Assembly: GCA_018334015.1 (NCBI GenBank)
Contig: JAGXTI010000031.1
Span: 62,001-126,000, forward strand
Reading direction: 5' to 3'
Source of the DNA: Silanimonas sp.
GTDB lineage: Bacteria > Pseudomonadota > Gammaproteobacteria > Xanthomonadales > Xanthomonadaceae
Length of the DNA stretch: 64,000 bases
How positions within the stretch are numbered: the first letter of the stretch is position 1; the number at the start of each line of letters is the position of its first letter. The notes beneath the pieces were generated by a model that was given only the letters and a program-made list of their open reading frames with translations, was not told the DNA's origin and searched no databases. Made by a program: the position numbers and the translations under genes. Below are positions 26,707 through 40,153 of this stretch, piece by piece.

Positions 26707-27801
26707 TCAGGGCCGGAACCGGTAGCGCGGAGGCTCGCCAGCGGCGACCGGCTCGACCGCCAGCACCGAACCACCGGCCAGCAAGGCTTCGAAGCGGGCA
26801 CGATCGACGGCCAGATCAAGGCGCAGACGGAGGCCTTCGGCACGCGCGTCCAGCACCTCGTGCTCGCGCAGGACCGGCAGGCTCTGCAGGTAGGCGGCGA
26901 GCGTCAGCCAGTCCGCGCTCGAACGCAGGCCGCTGACCGAGGCGACGAGCACCTCCGGCTGACCCACCGGCATCCGTGTGGCCATCGCCGCGGCGAGATG
27001 ATCGGCCATCGGATCGGCACCGGAGGCGATCACCCGTTGCGGGTTGGCGTCCTCGAAACGCCAGCGATGGCGCTCGACACCGTTTTTGGCGAGCAACCAT
27101 TCGGCACTCCAGCCGTTGGCGCTGCGACCGATCCGACCCAGCAGCACGACCGGCGCGCTGTACAGCGCCGACAGCGGGGTGAGTGCAGCAAGATCGAGCG
27201 TCCAGACGCGATCGACGGCCTGCTGTTCGACACTGTTGCCGGTCGGCAGCAAGAGCCGCAGGCCGCGATCCAGACCGCGCTGGGCGAGCGGCCGCACCGC
27301 ATTGAGCTGGGCGGCGGCAACCAGCCTCGGGCCGGCACCACCGCCATCGTCGATGGCCAGCCAGAGCAGGGGCTGCGGGCGGACCCCCTGCCAAAGCGGC
27401 AGGCCCGCGGCCATCACCAGGGCATCGACCGCCTCGGGATCGAAGCTGGCGGCCAGCATCTGGCGCTGGGTTGGCAGGCCACCGGCCCGCTCCTCGACGC
27501 TGCGGTACTCCGAAGCCAGCAGCAGACCCTCGGCTTGGCGCTGGGCACGCAGCAGCACCGGGTGGCTGGGGGCATCGAGGCTGCCGGTGACCCGCACCAG
27601 CACCTGGGCCAGGGCACGCCCGAGGGCGGCTTCGCGTTCACGGAGGTCCTGCGAGGCAACCGGCACCTCGGCGGTGTACCAGGCCTCCTCGCGCGTCACC
27701 ACCGCCGCGGCCGGATCGGCCACGAGCGGTTCGACGGCGCGCACCGGGAGCGCCAAGGCAGACAAGAGGGCCAGGCAGAGGCCGGCCAGACGCAGGCGCA
27801 T
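26707..27801 (-). CDS. DUF2066 domain-containing protein
   Basis: The 364-residue protein starts [19 protein letters not shown], a signal peptide ending near ALPVRA, so it is exported. DUF2066 features include [32 protein letters not shown] and [16 protein letters not shown]. Function is unknown; the family is found beside hda, perM and purM in many gammaproteobacteria, as here. An alternative ATG ten codons upstream (27831) would place basic residues before the signal. It is divergent from purM (128 bp). Confidence 0.85.
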   Translation of the reverse strand: MRLRLAGLCLALLSALALPVRAVEPLVADPAAAVVTREEAWYTAEVPVASQDLREREAALGRALAQVLVRVTGSLDAPSHPVLLRAQRQAEGLLLASEYRSVEERAGGLPTQRQMLAASFDPEAVDALVMAAGLPLWQGVRPQPLLWLAIDDGGGAGPRLVAAAQLNAVRPLAQRGLDRGLRLLLPTGNSVEQQAVDRVWTLDLAALTPLSALYSAPVVLLGRIGRSANGWSAEWLLAKNGVERHRWRFEDANPQRVIASGADPMADHLAAAMATRMPVGQPEVLVASVSGLRSSADWLTLAAYLQSLPVLREHEVLDARAEGLRLRLDLAVDRARFEALLAGGSVLAVEPVAAGEPPRYRFRP

Positions 27802-27889
27802 TCGCTTCGATCTCCTCCAGAGGAGCGCCATGGTGCCGCAGTGGTGCCAAGGCCGTCCAACGCCGGGCGGTCGGGGCGACCTCGACTGT

Positions 27890-27895
27890 TAGAAT
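27890..27895 (+). promoter_or_regulatory. -10 element candidate for purM
   Basis: TAGAAT lies 35 bp before the purM GTG start in the divergent region with the DUF2066 gene. No convincing -35 box is visible at the expected spacing, and I see no PurR-type operator. Confidence 0.35.
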
Positions 27896-27929
27896 GCGGG
27901 CTTCGCCTGACGCCCGAAGGTCGCCCGCC

Positions 27930-29003
27930 GTGAACCCCCCGACGCCCCTGACCTACCGCGAGGCCGGCGTCGATATCGATGCCGGCAATGCCCTCGTCGA
28001 GCGCATCAAACCGCTGGTCAAGCGCAGCTTCCGCCCCGAGGTGATGGGTGGCCTGGGCGGTTTCGGCGCGCTGTTCGATCTTTCCGGCAAGTACCGCGAG
28101 CCGGTGCTGGTCTCCGGCACCGACGGCGTCGGCACCAAGCTCAAGCTCGCCCAGCAGCTGGGCCGCCACGACACGATCGGCATCGATCTGGTCGCCATGT
28201 GCGTCAACGACGTGCTGGTGCAGGGCGCCGAGCCGCTGTTCTTCCTCGACTACTTCGCCACCGGCAAGCTGCACATCGACACCGCCGTCGCGGTGATCGG
28301 CGGCATCGCCCGCGGCTGCGAGCTCTCCGGCTGCGCGCTGATCGGTGGCGAGACCGCCGAGATGCCCGACATGTACGCGCCGGGCGAGTACGATCTGGCC
28401 GGTTTCTGCGTGGCCGCGGTCGAGAAGAGCGAACTGCGCGATGGCAGCCGCGTGCGCGAGGGCGATGTGCTGCTCGCCCTGCCCTCCTCCGGCCCGCACA
28501 GCAACGGCTACTCGCTGATCCGCCGGGTGCTGGCGCGCGCCGGCTTCGATGCGGCGAAGGGCGGCCTCGACGTGCGGCTTGGCGGCGTGCCGCTGCTCGA
28601 CGCGCTGATGGCCCCGACCCAGCTTTACGTCAAGCCAATCCTGGCGCTGCTGCAGGCCTTCCCGGGGGCGGATTCGCCGATCCACGGCATGGCCCACATC
28701 ACCGGTGGCGGGCTCACCGAGAACATCATCCGCGTCGTGCCGGACGGCCTCGGCCTCGACATCGAGGCCTCGACGATTGTGCTGCCGCCGGTGTTCGACT
28801 GGCTGCAACGCGAGGGCGCCATCGCCGATGCCGAGATGTGGCGCACCTTCAACTGCGGCATCGGTTTCGTGCTGGTGGTGCCGGAAGCCTCGATCGCCGC
28901 ACTCTCGGCCCCGCTCGCGGCGGCCGGCCTGCCGCCGCGCCCGATCGGCCGGGTGGTGAAGCGCGCCGGCGACAGCGCCCACGGGCGCGTGCGGATCGCT
29001 TGA
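27930..29003 (+). CDS. purM: phosphoribosylformylglycinamidine cyclo-ligase PurM
   Basis: The 357-residue enzyme closes the imidazole ring of AIR from FGAM and ATP (step 5 of purine synthesis). Visible motifs are [13 protein letters not shown] at the N-terminus, [13 protein letters not shown], the [12 protein letters not shown] loop, [13 protein letters not shown] and [11 protein letters not shown] chose the GTG at 27930 because it yields the usual PurM N-terminus; the ATG at 27894 would add twelve odd residues and overlap the -10 box. purN follows 28 bp later. Confidence 0.95.
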   Translation: MNPPTPLTYREAGVDIDAGNALVERIKPLVKRSFRPEVMGGLGGFGALFDLSGKYREPVLVSGTDGVGTKLKLAQQLGRHDTIGIDLVAMCVNDVLVQGAEPLFFLDYFATGKLHIDTAVAVIGGIARGCELSGCALIGGETAEMPDMYAPGEYDLAGFCVAAVEKSELRDGSRVREGDVLLALPSSGPHSNGYSLIRRVLARAGFDAAKGGLDVRLGGVPLLDALMAPTQLYVKPILALLQAFPGADSPIHGMAHITGGGLTENIIRVVPDGLGLDIEASTIVLPPVFDWLQREGAIADAEMWRTFNCGIGFVLVVPEASIAALSAPLAAAGLPPRPIGRVVKRAGDSAHGRVRIA

Positions 29004-29031
29004 GCACGGGCCTGCGCTCGGCCGACAACGC

Positions 29032-29718
29032 ATGAGCCTGCGCCTTGCGGTGCTGGCCTCGGGCCAGGGCAGCAACCTTGCGGCCCTGTTGGCGGCCTGC
29101 GCCGACGGCCGCATCGATGGCGAAGTGGTCGGCGTGTTCAGCGACAAGCCCGATTGCGGCGCCGTGGCACGGGCCCGCGCAGCCGGCATCCCAACCTGGG
29201 CAATGAAGTCGAACAGCGTCGCAACGCGCGAGGCCTTCGACGCGGCCATGTTCGATGCCGTCACCGCCGTTCAGCCCGACCTCATCGTCTGTGCCGGATA
29301 CCTGCGCATCATCGGCCCGGCCGCGATCGAACGATTCCCCCACTGCATGATCAACCTGCACCCCTCCCTGCTGCCGCGCCACCCCGGCCTGCACACGCAC
29401 CAGCGCGTGCTCGAGGCCGGCGATGCCGAACACGGCGCCAGCGTGCATGTGGTCGTCCCCGAGCTCGACGCCGGCCCGCTGCTGGCGCGGGCACGGGTGC
29501 CGGTGCTCGCCGACGACAGCGCTGAAGCCCTCGCCGCCCGCGTGCGGCAGCGCGAGCACCCGCTGCTGGTGGCCACGGTGGCGGCGATCGCGAGCGGCGA
29601 GCTGCGGCTCGGCCTCGATGCCATCCACTGGCAGGGCAAGGTACTCACCGCGCCGCTGCAACTCGGTGCCGACGACCGTCTCGGCCTGCCCGCTCAACCA
29701 ACGCAGGAAAACCCATGA
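29032..29718 (+). CDS. purN: phosphoribosylglycinamide formyltransferase PurN
   Basis: The 228-residue enzyme transfers a formyl group from 10-formyl-tetrahydrofolate to GAR (step 3 of purine synthesis). Key parts are the phosphate loop ASGQGSNLAAL (9-19), the catalytic asparagine and histidine in INLHPSLLPRHPG, and D in ELDAGP. It overlaps the DUF3108 gene by ATGA. The C-terminal dozen residues beyond the family's core are not conserved in my recollection. Confidence 0.95.
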   Translation: MSLRLAVLASGQGSNLAALLAACADGRIDGEVVGVFSDKPDCGAVARARAAGIPTWAMKSNSVATREAFDAAMFDAVTAVQPDLIVCAGYLRIIGPAAIERFPHCMINLHPSLLPRHPGLHTHQRVLEAGDAEHGASVHVVVPELDAGPLLARARVPVLADDSAEALAARVRQREHPLLVATVAAIASGELRLGLDAIHWQGKVLTAPLQLGADDRLGLPAQPTQENP

Positions 29719-30440
29719 ACGCAGCCCACCGCCCGAACCTGGCCGCCGTCATGTTGCTGGCCATCCTGTCCAGCGCCGGCAGTGTGCTGGCTGCCGCCGC
29801 ACCGGTCGCGCCTTTCGAGGCCCGCTACGAACTGCGCCGCAACGGCGATGTGCTGGGTGAAACCCGCCTGCGCCTCACCAGCGGCGGCGAGGGCTGGCGT
29901 TTCGAGAACCGCACCGTCGGCACCCGTGGCCTGGCCCGGGTGCTCGGCCTGCGCATCGAGGAGAGTTCACGCTTCGTCTGGAACGCCAGCGGCCAACCGG
30001 AAACCCGGCATTACCGCTACGTCCAGTCGACCGGCGTGAACCGCCGTGAACGCGAGGTGCGGGTTGATCCTGCCACGGCCCTGATCCGCCTGCGCGACCG
30101 CGAGAACACCGCCGAGGCGCCGTTCGTGGCCGGCGTGGTGGATCGGCAACTGCTGACCGTCGCGCTGATGCAGGCGGTGGCGCAGGGCCGACGCGGCGAC
30201 CAGGTGCTGCAGGTGGCGGGCCGGCGTCAGGTGGAAGCGCAGACCTGGCGGATCGGCAGCCCTGCGGCAGTGCCGGGTCTGTCGGGCGTTCAGGCCATCC
30301 CGGTCGAAATGATCCGCGAATCACCCGAAGGCCGCTCCACCCGGCTGTGGCTGGACAGCCGCCCTCCACACCTGCCCCTGCGCATCGAACAGCGCGAGGA
30401 CGATGGCGAAGTGCTGGAGATGCGCAGGCTGGGCAGCTGA
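29715..30440 (+). CDS. DUF3108 domain-containing exported protein
   Basis: The 241-residue protein has a signal peptide (MNAAHRPNLAAVMLLAILSS, cleavage near VLAAAAP) and a DUF3108 domain that starts FEARYELRRNGDVLGETRLRL. Later segments are RHYRYVQSTGVNRRER and WLDSRPPHLPLRIEQRE. Members are periplasmic, of unknown function, and often follow purN, as here by 4-nt overlap. The gene ends 10 bp from the converging exoD gene. Confidence 0.87.
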   Translation: MNAAHRPNLAAVMLLAILSSAGSVLAAAAPVAPFEARYELRRNGDVLGETRLRLTSGGEGWRFENRTVGTRGLARVLGLRIEESSRFVWNASGQPETRHYRYVQSTGVNRREREVRVDPATALIRLRDRENTAEAPFVAGVVDRQLLTVALMQAVAQGRRGDQVLQVAGRRQVEAQTWRIGSPAAVPGLSGVQAIPVEMIRESPEGRSTRLWLDSRPPHLPLRIEQREDDGEVLEMRRLGS

Positions 30441-30450
30441 TCCGGCGCGC

Positions 30451-31125
30451 TCAGGCGCCCACGCTGCCGGCACCGATCCGTGCCAGCGCCAGCAGCACCG
30501 GCCAGAGCAGCAGCAGGCTCCAGAGCGTGGTGAACATCGCCACGAACACCTGGAACAGCAGCACGAAATAGGCCACGGTAGCGATCAACCAGCCCACCGC
30601 GAAGAAGAACATCCAACCGTCTTCGCCCAGCAGGGCGAAGGCCGCACAGACGATGGCCAGCGCCGGCAGGGTGTTGTTGAAGGGGATGCCGGCGACCGGC
30701 ACCGCCAGCATCAGCCCGGCCGTGATGATGAGCGCGCCGGCGGTGCGCCGGCCACGCCGACCGCGGGTCCAGCCGCTGAGCCTCGGCCGCACCACATGGC
30801 CGGCCCAGGCCAGCACCTTGTCGGCCGAATCGGCGAGTTGCACCCACTGCGCCCGGTCGAGCCGGGCGTTGGCCAGCGTGACCGGCAGCCAGGGCCGGGC
30901 ATCGCCGCGGGCGAGCTGCCAGCCCAAGGTGGCCAGGGCCAGACCGCCGATGGTCGAAAGCGGTCCCAGCGAGATCGGTTGCAGAAACGGCAGGCAGAGC
31001 ACGATCAGGGCCACCGCGAAAGCCGAAACGCCGCCGCCGGCCAGCACCTCGCCCACGCTGGGCGGGGGCTCGGCCACCGCGGCTTGCCGCAGCGCGACGA
31101 GGATGTCTTCGCCAACCCGTTGCAT
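30451..31125 (-). CDS. ExoD family membrane protein
   Basis: The 224-residue inner-membrane protein of the exopolysaccharide synthesis ExoD family has helices near 35-55 ([20 protein letters not shown]), 125-145, 150-165 and 170-210. The ExoD core string [17 protein letters not shown] is present. ExoD was named from rhizobial exopolysaccharide and alkali-tolerance phenotypes, but its molecular activity is not established. It sits 3 bp downstream of murA, so it may share that transcript. Confidence 0.85.
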   Translation of the reverse strand: MQRVGEDILVALRQAAVAEPPPSVGEVLAGGGVSAFAVALIVLCLPFLQPISLGPLSTIGGLALATLGWQLARGDARPWLPVTLANARLDRAQWVQLADSADKVLAWAGHVVRPRLSGWTRGRRGRRTAGALIITAGLMLAVPVAGIPFNNTLPALAIVCAAFALLGEDGWMFFFAVGWLIATVAYFVLLFQVFVAMFTTLWSLLLLWPVLLALARIGAGSVGA

Positions 31126-31128
31126 GCG

Positions 31129-33691
<2,563 letters not shown>

Positions 33692-33694
33692 ACC

Positions 33695-34240
33695 ATGAAC
33701 ACGCCCCCCGCAAGCGCGGACGCCGTGCGCGCCCATGCCGCCGGTATCCGGCTCGCCTGCTTCGATGTCGATGGCACCCTGACCGACGGCCGGCTCTGGC
33801 TCGACGCCGAGGGCCGCGAGAGCAAGGCCTTCCACATCCACGACGGCCTGGGGCTGCGCCTGCTCGAGGCGCAGGGTATCCGCGTGGCCCTGGTCACGGC
33901 GCGACGCAGCGCCGTGGCCGAGGCGCGCGGCCGCGAACTGCGCCTGTCCGAGGTCCACGTCGGTGTCGATGACAAGCGCGCCCTGCTGCTCGAGCTCTGC
34001 GCCCGCCACGGCTTCGGCCCCGAGCACGCAGCGATGATGGGCGACGATCTGGTCGATCTCGGCGCCATGGCGGTGGCCGGTCTGGCCGCCGCACCGGCCG
34101 ATGCCCACCCCTGGGTGCTGGCGCGTGCACACTGGTGCAGCCGGGCCGGCGGTGGCCGCGGGGCGGCACGCGAATTCTGCGACCTGCTGCTGGCTGCCCA
34201 GGGCCGGACCGAGGCCGTGCTGGCGACCTACCTGCCATGA
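33695..34240 (+). CDS. kdsC: 3-deoxy-D-manno-octulosonate 8-phosphate phosphatase KdsC
   Basis: The 181-residue HAD-type phosphatase removes phosphate from Kdo-8-phosphate. The nucleophile motif is D24-V-D26-GTLTDG, the second motif is VTARRS, and the metal site is MMGDDLVDLGAM. No cap domain is present, as expected for this tetrameric subfamily. It overlaps lptC by ATGA. Confidence 0.94.
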   Translation: MNTPPASADAVRAHAAGIRLACFDVDGTLTDGRLWLDAEGRESKAFHIHDGLGLRLLEAQGIRVALVTARRSAVAEARGRELRLSEVHVGVDDKRALLLELCARHGFGPEHAAMMGDDLVDLGAMAVAGLAAAPADAHPWVLARAHWCSRAGGGRGAAREFCDLLLAAQGRTEAVLATYLP

Positions 34241-34824
34241 ACCGCACCGTCCTCGGCCTGCTGCTGGGTGCCGGCGCGCTCGCCAGTGGGCTGGCGCTCT
34301 GGGCCTTGCGCGAACCGCCCGCGCCGCCCTTGGCGGACCTGCGCGCCGACTACCGGCTGGAGGGTTTCGAGATGAGCGCGCTGCGGCAGGACGGCAGCGA
34401 AGGCTTCACCGTGATCGGTCCGCTGCTGGAACGCGACGGCGAGGCCGCCGCCACCCTGCTCACGGCCCCGCGTTTCGGTTTTCCGGCCCGGCAGCCGGGC
34501 CAGCGCTGGGAGGCCCGCTCCGGCTCGGCCTGGGTCGGACCGGACCACCGGGAAGTGCGCCTGCTGGACGGCGTCGAGGTCGATGGCCCGCCCAACCGCC
34601 ACGGCGAGGCGGTGCGCTTCAGCACCGACCACCTGAGCGTGTTCCCCGAGGACGACCGCGCCCGCACCGACGCCGCGGTGACCATCGTCCAAGGCCGCTC
34701 TATACTCCGCGGCACCGGGCTGGAGGTCGATCTCGAAGCCCAAACCTACGAGTTGCTGGCCGATGTCGATGCGATGTTCTATCCCCGCCGTGCTGGTGGC
34801 GATCCTGCTGGCGAGCGGCGCTGA
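34237..34824 (+). CDS. lptC: LPS export system protein LptC
   Basis: The 195-residue bitopic inner-membrane protein links the LptB2FG transporter to the periplasmic LptA bridge. One N-terminal helix (about 5-23, VLGLLLGAGALASGLALWA) is followed by a beta-jellyroll with ADYRLEGFEMSALRQDG and LDGVEVDGPPNRHGEAVRF. The 4-nt overlap with kdsC and unusual 62-nt overlap with lptA indicate coupled translation. Confidence 0.87.
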   Translation: MNRTVLGLLLGAGALASGLALWALREPPAPPLADLRADYRLEGFEMSALRQDGSEGFTVIGPLLERDGEAAATLLTAPRFGFPARQPGQRWEARSGSAWVGPDHREVRLLDGVEVDGPPNRHGEAVRFSTDHLSVFPEDDRARTDAAVTIVQGRSILRGTGLEVDLEAQTYELLADVDAMFYPRRAGGDPAGERR

Positions 34825-35262
34825 GGCCCGCACGGTCGACCGCGAGCAGCCGATGGCGGTTCAGGCCGACCGCCAGAGCGGCGGTCTGGGCGAGAACGAC
34901 ACCCTGGTGCTGACCGGCAACGTCGTGATCCGCCAGGGCAGCCTCAACATCGCCGCCGACCGCGCCACGGTCGAACGCAGCGAGGGCGAGATCGCCCGGA
35001 TCGTTCTCGATGGCCAGCCGGTGCGGATGGCGCAACTCACCGAGGCCGGCGAACCGGTCGATGCGCGCGCCAGCCGCGTCATCTACACGCCCGGCGCGGA
35101 GACCCTGCTGCTCAGCGGCCAGGCCTCGGTGACCCAGCCGCGCGGCACCCTGGAGGCCGAAACCATCCGTTACAACCTCGACACCGGCGCCATCGACAGC
35201 GGCGGTGACGGCAACCGGATCCGGATGACGATCCAGCCCCGGACCACGGCGACCCGGCCCTG

Positions 35263-35263
<1 letters not shown>
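34763..35263 (+). CDS. lptA: LPS transport periplasmic protein LptA
   Basis: The 166-residue protein has a signal peptide ([20 protein letters not shown], cleavage after AEA) and the LptA/OstA jellyroll. Its segments include [56 protein letters not shown] and [11 protein letters not shown]. It carries LPS across the periplasm. ATGs at 34763 and 34769 are both possible; either way it starts inside lptC. The stop shares one base with the lptB start. Confidence 0.9.
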
Positions 35264-35982
<719 letters not shown>

Positions 35983-35984
35983 CC

Positions 35985-37364
35985 ATGGCGATGAAACCCA
36001 CGCTGCAGGCGAAACAGGCCACGACACTGGCCTTGAGCCCGCAGCTGCAGCAGGCCCTGCGCCTGCTGCAACTCTCGCAGCCGGAGCTGGAGGCGGCGCT
36101 GCGCGAGGCGGCCGAATCCAACCCGCTGCTCGAGCTCGACGAGGCCCCCGCTGCCCGCGCCGATGCTGGCGACGATACCGCTGATCCGGAGGTTTCCGAC
36201 GAACCGGAGGCCCCCGCCCCGGCGGAGGACAGCGCCGCACCGGACGGGGACGACCGGGAGGCCACGGCGCAGCGCAGTGACCTGCAGGAATGGGCGGCCG
36301 CCGAGGCCGGCTTGCAGGAGCACCTGCTCGGGCAACTGCGCCTGGTCCTGCGCCGCCCCCACGAATGGCTGGCCGCCTACGTGCTGGTCGATGCGCTCGA
36401 CGAGGACGGCTACCTGCGCGAGCCACTCGCGGCGATCGCCGCCACCCTGCCCGCGGCCAGCGCCGACACCCTGCGGCCGGTGCTGCACCTGCTGCAGGCC
36501 TGCGATCCAATCGGCTGTGGCGCCAGCGACCTCGCCGGATGCCTGCGCCTGCAACTGGCCGCCTTCGATCCGGCCACCCCCGGTTGGACCTTGGCCGTCC
36601 GACTGGTCGAGGCCCATCTCGATGCCGTCGCCCGGCACACGCCGGAACGGCTTGCCGCCCTGCTCGGCGAAACCTCGGCAACACTGAGCCCGGCGCTCGC
36701 CCTGATCCGCCGGCTCGACCCGCGACCCGGCGCACGCTTCGCCGTGAACCGCACCGAATACATCCAGCCGGACGCGATCGCGCAGCGCCTCGGCGGCCGC
36801 TGGGTGGTGCGTATGGCGCACTCCCCGCGGCTCGCCCTCAATCCGCACTACACCGCGCTGATCGGCCATTGCCGCGACGAGGACGACAGCTACCTGCGCG
36901 ATCAGTTGCAGGAGGCGCGCTGGCTGCTCCGGGCGCTCGAACAGCGCAGCGAGACCCTGCGCCGCGTCGCCCAGGCCATCGTCGCGGCTCAGGCCGGCTT
37001 CCTCGAGCACGGACCGGTGGCCATGCGCCCGCTCACCCTGCGCGAACTGGCCGAACCGCTCGGCCTGCACGAATCGACCGTGTCACGCGCCACCCGCCGC
37101 AAGTACCTGCGGACCCCGCGCGGCACCTTCGAGTTCAAGCATTTCTTCGGTGCCGGCCTCGGTACCGGCGAGGGCACCAGCGCGACGGCGGTGCAGGCGC
37201 ATCTGCGCCGGCTAATCGCCGCCGAGACAGCCGGGCAGCCGCTCTCGGATCAGGCCCTGGCCGACCGGCTGCAGGCCGAGGGCATCGCCGTGGCCCGGCG
37301 CACCGTCACCAAGTACCGCGAGCGGCTGGGCCTGCCCTCGGCGGCGGAACGCGGCCAGCGCTGA
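35985..37364 (+). CDS. rpoN: RNA polymerase sigma-54 factor RpoN
   Basis: The 459-residue sigma factor begins with the glutamine/leucine-rich activator region (LALSPQLQQALRLLQLSQPE), has an acidic linker at about 55-95, the core-binding region, the HTH with LRELAEPLGLHESTVSRATR, and the RpoN box ARRTVTKYRE near 436-445. It recognises -24/-12 promoters with enhancer proteins. It is followed by hpf and the PTS genes, the usual rpoN cluster. Confidence 0.96.
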   Translation: MAMKPTLQAKQATTLALSPQLQQALRLLQLSQPELEAALREAAESNPLLELDEAPAARADAGDDTADPEVSDEPEAPAPAEDSAAPDGDDREATAQRSDLQEWAAAEAGLQEHLLGQLRLVLRRPHEWLAAYVLVDALDEDGYLREPLAAIAATLPAASADTLRPVLHLLQACDPIGCGASDLAGCLRLQLAAFDPATPGWTLAVRLVEAHLDAVARHTPERLAALLGETSATLSPALALIRRLDPRPGARFAVNRTEYIQPDAIAQRLGGRWVVRMAHSPRLALNPHYTALIGHCRDEDDSYLRDQLQEARWLLRALEQRSETLRRVAQAIVAAQAGFLEHGPVAMRPLTLRELAEPLGLHESTVSRATRRKYLRTPRGTFEFKHFFGAGLGTGEGTSATAVQAHLRRLIAAETAGQPLSDQALADRLQAEGIAVARRTVTKYRERLGLPSAAERGQR

Positions 37365-37483
37365 ACCCGCGTCCCGGCGGCACGGCCTGCGGAATTTGAC
37401 CGGCATCCACTTCGCCCCACCCCGCTCCGGCGTATGCTGGGCAGGCTTGGTTTTTGTCCGTCCCCCGCAGGAGTAAGCGCCCC

Positions 37484-37810
37484 ATGCGCCTTGAAGTGAG
37501 TGGTCACCAAATCGAAATCACCCCGGCCCTGAAGGATTTCGCCACCGCCAAGCTGGAGCGGCTCGTCCGCCATTTCGACCACCATCTCGAACTGCGCCTG
37601 CTGCTCGCCGTCGATCGCCTGCAGCACCGCGCCGAAGCCACCCTCTCGCCGCGCGGCAAGACCCTGCACGCCGAAGCCGAGGCCGCCGACATGTACTCGG
37701 CGATCGACCTGCTGGTCGACAAGCTCGACCGTATGCTGATCAAGGAAAAAGAGCGGATCACCGACCACCATCGCGGCGAATCGCCCGCCCGCTCCGGCGA
37801 TTTCGGCTGA
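37484..37810 (+). CDS. hpf: ribosome hibernation promoting factor HPF (short form)
   Basis: The 108-residue S30AE/RaiA-fold protein binds the 30S decoding region and supports 100S dimer formation. Visible are MRLEVSGHQIEITPALKDF, RLVRHFDHHLELRLLLAVD and EAEAADMYSAIDLLVDKLDR. The C-terminal long-HPF domain is absent, so it is a short HPF. The 119-bp region before it shows no sigma-54 site I could accept. A second family member lies at 59238-59591. Confidence 0.93.
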   Translation: MRLEVSGHQIEITPALKDFATAKLERLVRHFDHHLELRLLLAVDRLQHRAEATLSPRGKTLHAEAEAADMYSAIDLLVDKLDRMLIKEKERITDHHRGESPARSGDFG

Positions 37811-37822
37811 GTCCCCGCCTCC

Positions 37823-38290
37823 ATGCACCTGCTCGACCTGCTGGCTCCCGCGCGCGTCGTCGCGGGGGCCAAACCTCCCGGCAAGAAGCGCCTGCTGGAA
37901 ACATTGGCCCAGCTGCTCGCCGAGGGCGATGCCGGGCGTGAACGGCTGATCTTCGACAGCCTCTGCCAGCGCGAGCGTCTGGGCAGCACCGCCTTGGGCC
38001 ATGGCGTGGCCATCCCGCACGGTCGCAGCCCCGGCCTGGTGACGGCGAGCGGGGCTTTTGTGCGGCTCACCGAGGCCATCGATTTTGGCGCGCCGGATGG
38101 CCAGCCGGTCGATCTGCTGTTCGCCCTGGCGGTGCCCGAGCATTTCACCCAGCAGCACCTCGTGCTGCTCGGCCAGCTCGCCGAGATGTTCGGCAACGCC
38201 GCCTTCCGCCAACGCCTGCGCGACGCCGCCGACAGCGAGGTGCTCTACCGCCTGCTGGCCGAGTGGCGGCCCGGTCCAGCGGCAGGCTGA
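37823..38290 (+). CDS. ptsN: PTS nitrogen-regulatory IIA protein PtsN
   Basis: The 155-residue EIIA-Ntr domain protein has the phosphorylated histidine H66 in [10 protein letters not shown] and STAL before it. [16 protein letters not shown] and [17 protein letters not shown] are typical of the fold. It regulates other proteins (potassium, nitrogen and stress targets in other bacteria) instead of sugar uptake. It lies 12 bp after hpf and 10 bp before hprK. Confidence 0.93.
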   Translation: MHLLDLLAPARVVAGAKPPGKKRLLETLAQLLAEGDAGRERLIFDSLCQRERLGSTALGHGVAIPHGRSPGLVTASGAFVRLTEAIDFGAPDGQPVDLLFALAVPEHFTQQHLVLLGQLAEMFGNAAFRQRLRDAADSEVLYRLLAEWRPGPAAG

Positions 38291-38300
38291 GCCAAGCACC

Positions 38301-39254
38301 ATGCCCCGTCGCCTGCTCAGTGCCCGCGAGCTGTTCGAGCAGCAACGCGAACGGCTTGAACTGCGCTGGCTGACCGGTCAGGCCGGCGGCGACCGCGCCA
38401 TCGAGGCCGGCGAGCAGTACAGCCGGCGGCTTTCGCTGGTCGGCTACCTCAACGTCATCCACCCCAACACGGTGCAGATCCTCGGCCGCGAGGAACTGGC
38501 CTGGCTGGATTCGCTGGATGCCCGGCAGCGCTGGGAAACCCTGCAGAAGATCGTCGGTTTCCGCCCGCTCGCCCTGCTCGTCACCCGCGATCAGGGCTGC
38601 CCGGCCGATCTGCGCGACATCGCCACCGAATCGAACACGCCGCTGTGGAGCTCGGCGCAGGCCGGCCACGAACTGCTCTCGCAATTGCAGTACATCCTGG
38701 CCCGGGCGCTGGCGCCGCGCATCACCCTGCACGGCGTGTTCATGGAGATCTACTCGATCGGCGTGCTGATCACCGGTGAGTCCGGGCTGGGCAAGAGCGA
38801 ACTGGCGCTGGAACTGCTCAACCGCGGCCATCGGCTGGTCGCCGACGACGCGCCGGAGTTCACCCAGATCGCCCCGGACGTGCTCGATGGCAGCTGCCCC
38901 GAACTGCTGCAGGACCTGCTCGAAGTGCGGGGCTTGGGCATCATGAACATCCGCCAGATGTTCGGCGACACCGCGGTGAAGCGGAACAAATACCTGCGGC
39001 TGATCGTCCACCTGGTGCGTCCCGGCGACAGCAACGACCCCGAAGGTCTGGCCCGGCTGACCGGCGAGACCGCCGCCCGCCCGGTGCTCGGGCTCGACGT
39101 GCCGGTGTTCGATCTGTCGGTGGCGCCGGGCCGCAACCTCGCCGTGCTCACCGAGGCCGCTGCCCGTCTGCACATCCTGCGCGCCAAGGGCGAGGACCCG
39201 GCGGCGGCCTTCCTCGCTCGCCATTCCGCCCTGCTCGACCGGAGCCCGCCATGA
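38301..39254 (+). CDS. hprK: HPr kinase/phosphorylase HprK
   Basis: The 317-residue bifunctional enzyme phosphorylates and dephosphorylates HPr on serine. The P-loop is [15 protein letters not shown] (159 onward), then ADDAPEFTQ and the HprK signature [15 protein letters not shown]. In proteobacteria it accompanies regulatory PTS genes. The HPr gene 1.3 kb downstream keeps the target serine S46. It overlaps rapZ by ATGA. Confidence 0.94.
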   Translation: MPRRLLSARELFEQQRERLELRWLTGQAGGDRAIEAGEQYSRRLSLVGYLNVIHPNTVQILGREELAWLDSLDARQRWETLQKIVGFRPLALLVTRDQGCPADLRDIATESNTPLWSSAQAGHELLSQLQYILARALAPRITLHGVFMEIYSIGVLITGESGLGKSELALELLNRGHRLVADDAPEFTQIAPDVLDGSCPELLQDLLEVRGLGIMNIRQMFGDTAVKRNKYLRLIVHLVRPGDSNDPEGLARLTGETAARPVLGLDVPVFDLSVAPGRNLAVLTEAAARLHILRAKGEDPAAAFLARHSALLDRSPP

Positions 39255-40105
39255 GCCGATCCCTGACCGTCGTCTCGGGGCTTTCCGGCGCCGGCAAGAC
39301 CGTCGCCCTGCGCACGCTCGAAGACCTCGGCTGCTACTGCGTCGACAACCTGCCCGCCGACCTGCTGCCGGCCTTCGTCGACAGCGTCGGCCACGGCCCG
39401 CAACGGCTGGCCGTGGGCATCGATGTCCGCAACCGGCATGCCGACCTCGGCGAGATCGGCCATTGGCTTTCGGCGGTCGGCGAACGCGGCCACCAGTACC
39501 GGCTGGTCTTTCTCGATGCCAGCGACGAGGTGCTGATCAAACGCTATTCCGACACCCGCCGCCGTCATCCGCTGGCCTCGCTCGGCCTCGCCCTGCCGGA
39601 CGCCATCGCCCTGGAGCGCCAGGTGCTGCGACCGGTGCGCGTGCTGGCCGATCACCGGGTCGACACCTCGGCGATGAACGTCCACCAGTTACGCAAGCAC
39701 GTTTTGACCGAGCTGGAATCCGGTCAGACGCCGGGGCTGACCCTGCTGTTCGAGAGCTTCGCCTACAAGCGCGGCCTGCCGGTCGATGCCGATTTCGTCT
39801 TCGATGCCCGCGGCCTGCCCAACCCGCACTGGGACCCGGTGCTGCGGCCGCTGAGCGGCCGCGACGCCGCGATCCAGGCCTGGTTCGCCGGGCACGCCGA
39901 GATGCAGGGCTACGCCGCGATGGTGCGCGGCGTGCTTGAACACTCGCTGCCCGGCTTCCGCGCGAGCCAGCGCAGCTACCTCTCGGTGGCCTTCGGCTGC
40001 ACCGGCGGGCGGCACCGCTCGGTCTACCTCGCCGAGACTCTGGCCGCCGGCTTCCGCGCTGCCGGTCACGAGGACGCGCACACCTATCACCGCGAGCTCG
40101 ACTGA
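39251..40105 (+). CDS. rapZ: RNase adapter protein RapZ
   Basis: The 284-residue protein has Walker A GLSGAGKT (10-17), then [13 protein letters not shown], and the C-terminal RNA-binding domain with [14 protein letters not shown]. In E. coli RapZ binds glucosamine-6-phosphate and guides GlmZ/GlmY RNAs to RNase E to tune GlmS, which feeds UDP-GlcNAc into cell-wall and LPS synthesis. Whether a similar RNA circuit exists here cannot be seen. Confidence 0.94.
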   Translation: MSRSLTVVSGLSGAGKTVALRTLEDLGCYCVDNLPADLLPAFVDSVGHGPQRLAVGIDVRNRHADLGEIGHWLSAVGERGHQYRLVFLDASDEVLIKRYSDTRRRHPLASLGLALPDAIALERQVLRPVRVLADHRVDTSAMNVHQLRKHVLTELESGQTPGLTLLFESFAYKRGLPVDADFVFDARGLPNPHWDPVLRPLSGRDAAIQAWFAGHAEMQGYAAMVRGVLEHSLPGFRASQRSYLSVAFGCTGGRHRSVYLAETLAAGFRAAGHEDAHTYHRELD

Positions 40106-40153
40106 GCACGCCGCGATGCGGGAACGGAACCCGGGTTTGCTAAGGTTGCCGGC

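Noticed and set aside
37365..37483. Sigma-54 promoter before hpf
   Set aside because: A TGGGCAG...TTG segment was tested, but the GG and GC dinucleotides are not at the required 10-bp spacing.
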